Assembly: GCF_020382885.2 (NCBI RefSeq)
Contig: NC_058506.1
Coordinates: forward strand, 682,001 to 746,000
Direction of reading: 5' to 3'
From: Scatophagus argus
Taxonomy: Eukaryota > Chordata > Actinopteri > Scatophagidae
Length of the DNA stretch: 64,000 nt
Shown here in pieces: positions 54,165-64,000 of this stretch. Positions within the stretch are counted from its first letter, which is position 1. Each line of letters starts with the position of its first letter. The notes beneath the pieces were generated by a model. The model saw only the letters and a list, made by a program, of their open reading frames with translations, was not told the DNA's origin and did no database searches. A program made the translations under genes and the position numbers.

Positions 54165-54712
54165 TCATGACCCTAAGTTCAAAGTAGGCACGTAGATTGA
54201 CTGGTAAATTGAAACCTTCACTTTACGGCTCAGCTCCCTCTTTACCACAACGGACCGATACAACAACTGCATTACTGCAGTCGCTGTACCGATCCGCCTC
54301 CCACTCATGAACAAGACCCAGAGATACTTAAACTCCTCCACTTGAAGCAGGAACTCTCCTCCAACCTGGAGGGGGCAGACTACCTTTTTTCTGGTGAAGA
54401 ACCATGGCCTCGGATTTGGAGGTGCTGATTCTCATCCCAGTCGCATTACACTCAGCTGCAAACTACCCCAGCGTATGCTGAAGGTCCTGGCTCGAAGAAG
54501 CCAACAGGACAACATCATCTGCAAAAAGCAGAGATGAAATCCTGTGGTTCCCAAACCAGACACCCTCCAGCCCCAGGCTGTGCCTAGAAATCCCGTCCAT
54601 AAAAATAATGAACAGAACCGGTGACAAAGGGCAGCCCTGCTGGAGGCCAACATGCACAGGTTCAGGGATTGCCGCCACAACAGGCCCCAGAGATCTTACC
54701 TTGAGGTGTAAT
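54165..54712 (-). pseudogene. Rex3/RTE-like LINE fragment
   Basis: On the minus strand, GLQQGCPLSPVLFIIFMDGI and LLFADDVVLLASSSQDLQ are RT motifs of the fish Rex3 (RTE) group. Stops and shifts break the remainder. It inserted or lies next to the LINE at 51749-54140. Confidence 0.72.
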
Positions 54713-54739
54713 GCCCAATGATGTGTCTACTATCAGAAA

Positions 54740-55200
54740 TTAACCCTCTGGAGTCATGTGTATAATTGTGTGTTTTTACTACTTTTGATTTTATCTTTAG
54801 ATTTCAGCTTAAAAATGGTTTACCTTTTCCTTGTTTGGTATCATTTTTTTCAGCACAACAAAAAAAATCACAAAAAATATAAAATCAGCATGTTATTTAC
54901 AACTATTCACCTCAAAATGTAGTAAATGCCTCAGGCGTTTTTTTGTACAGCTATTTACAACTGTTTACAACACAATCAGGTGTCACAATAAAATACACCA
55001 CAAGTTATTTGTGTCACTCCAAAAAAACAGAAAACGACTAAACTACACATTAAACACTCTCCACTATATACTAACTATACACTCCAGACATGCTAAATAT
55101 CACAAATCTCTCAAAACTCAAAACGCGCTGTTGCTACCACAATCTGTCGTCCGCTGCCGTTTCTCCCACAACTTTACCTTCGCAACAAAATGCCATGTGT
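54740..55200 (-). mobile_element. non-autonomous piggyBac copy, same family as 15227
   Basis: It starts TTAACCCTCTGGAG and matches, in reverse, the right end of the element at 15227-17568 (e.g. CCTCAGGCGTTTTTTGTACAG; TTTGGTATCATTTTTTTCAGCAC) and then its left part (CTAAATATCACAAATCTCTCAAA; CCGTTTCTCCCACA). The transposase body is deleted, and the other terminus is not clear. Confidence 0.72.
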
Positions 55201-55289
55201 TGGGGATACTAATGAGCTGTTGCACAAGCAAGAGTAATCCTTGAGATGCTTAACTACAAGGTTACCACTGTAAGAAACTAAGAGCACTA

Positions 55290-57150
55290 TCTCCCAGGGG
55301 AGAGGAGGCTGGTCAGTCGAGACTACAGAAAGGCATGCTGAAGAAAGCCCTACCGATGAAGTCTACACCTGAGGCAGTGGAGACTGCCAACCAAAGATTC
55401 ACAGGTCTGGCTGACTGCCTGAAGAGATACACACTAGAAGCAGAAGTTAGGAAAACAAGTAAGACATTCTCCACCAAACCATCCAAATGTATGCCCCCAG
55501 TGGCAGGGCGATTACATGAGAACAGATCCACCCCTGGCTGAGACTGAATAGTACTGGAAAAACAAATGGATGAAGGAGGCTTCACATGACATCAATGCTC
55601 AGTGGCTAGTGGATCTAAGAGCAGACCACAGCAATCTCCCAGAACAAGACCCAATAACCATCACAATGGCAGATATCCAACAAATTGTGTCAGGCATGAA
55701 GAGCTGTACAGCACCAGGCCTTGATATGAGCCACGCCTTCTGAAGAAGCTAACTGCACCTAGCAGCACAAATGAACCAGCTGCTGATGGATGAGACTAAT
55801 CCAAAGTGGGTAACCCAAGGAAGGAGAGTCCTCATCATGAAAGATTGGAATGGAGAAATTCCATCCAGCAACTTCCCCAAAATCTGCCTCCGCACAACAT
55901 GGAAGCTTGTGTCAGACATCATAGCGGTACATGGCAACAACAGTTGTCTCAAGACAATTTCCAATTAGATCAGGTCTAGACTCTTTTGTTTGATTTTTAG
56001 AGAGACCCAAAACAAACCCCATGAATGAAAGACAACTCTACAAGTCAACTGAAAACCAACTGCACAAGTTATCATCAAGTGCAGCATATACCAAGGCGAT
56101 GCACTCTCCTGCTGCTATTCTACATAGGCCTGAAACCCCTCAACCAGATTATCACAAAGAGTGGCTACAGATACCAGTTCCAAAGGGGAACAACCATCAG
56201 CCACCTCCTCTACATGGATAACAGCAAGCTGTATCCCAAGAGTGAGCAAAACATTGACTCACTGATTCACATCACCAGGATGTTACAGATGTTCAGGACA
56301 GTTACAAATACCTTATGATCCTGCAGGCAAATGGAAACCATGAGGAGGCCACAAGAAATTCAGCCACAGTCAAATACATACACAGAGGGAGGGAGGTCTT
56401 GAGAAGTCAGTTGAATGAGAAGAACATGGCCCAAGCCATCAACACATATGCCCTGCCAGTCATCAGACACCCTACTGGTATAATAAGCCGGCCAAATCAG
56501 GACACTGATATCAAGACAAAGAAGCTCCTCACGATGCATGGAGTGTTTCACCCCAAGTGCACTGTACACTAAGCAGAACAAGGGAGGTCGAGGACTAGTG
56601 AATGTCAGAGCCACTGTCCAGGATGAAACAACAAATATCCAGGAATACATCAGGAAGATGCCCCCCAAAGATGTACTGCTAAGTGAATACCTGAGGCAGC
56701 AGATACCTGGCAATGATGAGGAGGTACTGAGTATGGGCTGGAAGTCCTAAGGTCAGAATGGAAGACACTTCCTAAAGTGGCTGAGAATGACCAAGGTAAG
56801 ATTCTGTGGGACTTCCAGATCCAGACTGAGAAAACGTTGATGGGGAGCCAGCCAAACACTGTGGTGGTCGACTAACAACAGAAGGCAGTGGTGATAGATG
56901 GAGCAATTGCAAGTGACAGCAACATCAAACAAAAGCAAGAAAAGATGTTGAGAGTAAAGGCAACATTGGTGACATTGGTAATCATGGCACTGGGGGCTGT
57001 GACTCCCAGACTGAAGGAGTGGCTTCAGCAGATTTCAGATACAAAATAAGTGGCCTCTGTCCAGAAGAGTACAGTCCTAGGAACAGCTAAGATACTGCGC
57101 AGAACCTACAAACTCCCAGGCCTCTGGTAGAGGACCCAAGCTCGAGGAAG
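55290..57150 (+). pseudogene. R2/NeSL-like LINE remnant
   Basis: Plus-strand pieces in different frames: ETANQRFTGLADCLKRYT (about 55378), an RT remnant with HLLYMDNSKLYPKSEQN (about 56196; the catalytic YADD-like box reads YMDN), then INTYALPVIRHPTGIISRP, LLTMHGVFHPKC and KGGRGLVNVRATVQDETT. Stops are frequent. The clade call is from general resemblance. Confidence 0.55.
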
Positions 57151-57159
57151 ACAGTATGA

Positions 57160-58393
57160 ATTTGTTTTATTTTTTTGATGAATTTCTTCACTTTTTCATA
57201 ACTCCATATTGTATAATGTATGAAGGTGATTTTACAGTGTACTGCTGCAGATTGTCTTCACGCCCGTATAAAGGCATTAGGAGAATGGGGAACTACAGAG
57301 TGACTGTGAGAGGTAAGAGGAAATGAACAACACTTAGATAAGTGACAAGGTGTCAATTTTGTACACATACACACTCAATCTTAGTCAAGATGAAGGCATT
57401 CATTCACAGCACTTTGAAATACCTGATTATCATATGAGGCCAGATTACAATTTGTAAATTTTGTACATTTGTGTTCCTCATTCTTCTGAACTAATTTTTA
57501 TTCAGATCCTCAGAAGCAAGTTCAGAGTTCTTCTTTCTTTGCACATCTAGGAGGAAATGGAATGCAACTGTGAAAGAGACTTAGGGGTAAACTTGACCAC
57601 CTTGTTCAGTCCATTTGATGTTCTAAATACAGCCACAAATGTCATTTCACTTTGAACATGCAAAAAACTTTTGTAACTATATATTTTATATATATATATA
57701 TATATATTCATCAGTCAAACATCAAGAAGGAGCTATTTTAATACTTTGGAAGTTCCATCTTTTTGGGATGACATTTTGATGTGGCTTTCACTACCCCTAA
57801 CCTTCCCTTTACTACCCCTGATGCAGCTACTGCAAACTGTACATATACTTCACATACATCTAATACTGTCTATTTTAAAACGTTCAGTCGGAAATATGAA
57901 TCTATACTGCTGCTATTTAATAATTCAACTAACAAAGTAATTATAAAGCAATACAAACAAGTGATAACTGTTTGTTAGCAGAAGTCAACTGAAAGTCTAC
58001 CCCCCAAAAAACAAACAAACAAATAAAACCTCTTCAAATGAAAAGAAGGAAAAAGAAAAAGAGGGCAGAAATCAGAGCAGTTGCCACAAGGAGACAGAAA
58101 AAGACAAGGTGTGAAAACTAGAACTTAAAAGATTGAGTGAAGGAGCAGAGAACAGGAAGAGAGAGAAAAAAACAGTCTAGGAAATGAGAATAGAAAGACA
58201 GAAGTGCAAGTGGTTAGTGTTAAACAGTGTCACGGGAAAGAGTGACAGAGCGGTGCAGGCAAGAATGACAGCAGGTTTGACTGAATAAACAGCAAATACA
58301 CTTGTGAGAGGGAGAGGAAGCCATTCAAGTTTACGAGAAAAAGCAGATTGTTAAACAGCAAGTGAAACTTTGGATATTATCTACAGCTGTAAT
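57160..58393 (+). other. vasp upstream region and probable 5' UTR
   Basis: No separate gene is seen. A (TA)n run lies at 57688-57708. The purine-rich part from 58040 to 58390 probably includes the vasp promoter or 5' UTR, because the start codon follows at 58394. Confidence 0.4.
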
Positions 58394-63817
<5,424 letters not shown>

Positions 63818-64000
63818 GTAAGGTCTATATACAGTATGTATTTTCTGCTTTTGTGTACTTCTCCAATGCAATTACCCAAATTCAGACTTACTCTACTGCA
63901 TGATGGTACATAAAGATGAAGCTTTGTACAAATGATGGATGATTTTGGTGTCCTTGTTCTCATTGGAACAAATTCCTTTGAACATTGTAACTCGTGTGTT

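Overview
The window looks like a repeat-rich stretch of a ray-finned fish chromosome. Two multi-exon host genes have vertebrate splice structure, and almost everything else is the usual teleost mix of transposons: L2, jockey-type, Rex3/RTE-like and R2/NeSL-like LINEs, tRNA-derived SINEs, Tc1, hAT, piggyBac and pogo DNA elements, Gypsy elements and an endogenous retrovirus (ERV). No bacterial-type operon, CRISPR array or genuine tRNA/rRNA gene was seen. Species cannot be told from the sequence alone.

Host genes. (1) An OVO-like C2H2 zinc-finger repressor lies on the minus strand at 37252-46224. Four exons with consensus splice sites give a 264-residue frame: an N-terminal SNAG motif (exon 1), a linker exon, then two exons carrying four zinc fingers. 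Its introns hold a Tc1 element, a hAT remnant, a Tc1-type MITE and two SINEs. (2) The 5' half of vasp is on the plus strand from 58394 to the right edge. It has a tiny start exon, two EVH1 exons, a short linker exon, and an exon with the proline-rich region and the actin-monomer-binding motif. The rest lies beyond the window. A possible third gene at the left (1746-2866) would encode a Tudor-like domain; a frame with Pro-Ser-Pro-Tyr-Gly repeats lies at 5238-5557. Neither is recognised.

Layout. 1-5600: LINE scrap, possible Tudor-like exons, deleted hAT, PSPYG repeat. 5637-14172: one L2 LINE split by a Tol2-like hAT (6015-8221) and by a young LTR element (8577-10958); the target duplications show the L2 reading frame continued exactly across both sites. 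15227-17568: piggyBac remnant. 17700-23305: minus-strand Gypsy invaded by an L2 copy that itself received a 1.3-kb solo LTR, plus a second LINE scrap with a perfect hairpin. 23949-26273: pogo-like transposon with a transposase broken only by two stops. 27635-35134: ERV on the minus strand with both LTRs, 4-bp duplication, proline-tRNA-like primer site and decayed gag, pol and env. 35300-36500: LINE remnant with a SINE. 36900-46300: the OVO gene. 47400-57160: LINE and LTR remnants and a piggyBac derivative. 57160-64000: vasp.

The genes do not form a functional cluster. The main story is layered transposition: target-site duplications give insertion order, LTR comparison gives relative ages, and several elements are close to intact. 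I found no convincing novel biological system. The least familiar items are the LTR element whose only ORF is a repeat-rich gag-like protein and the unrecognised Tudor-like and PSPYG frames.
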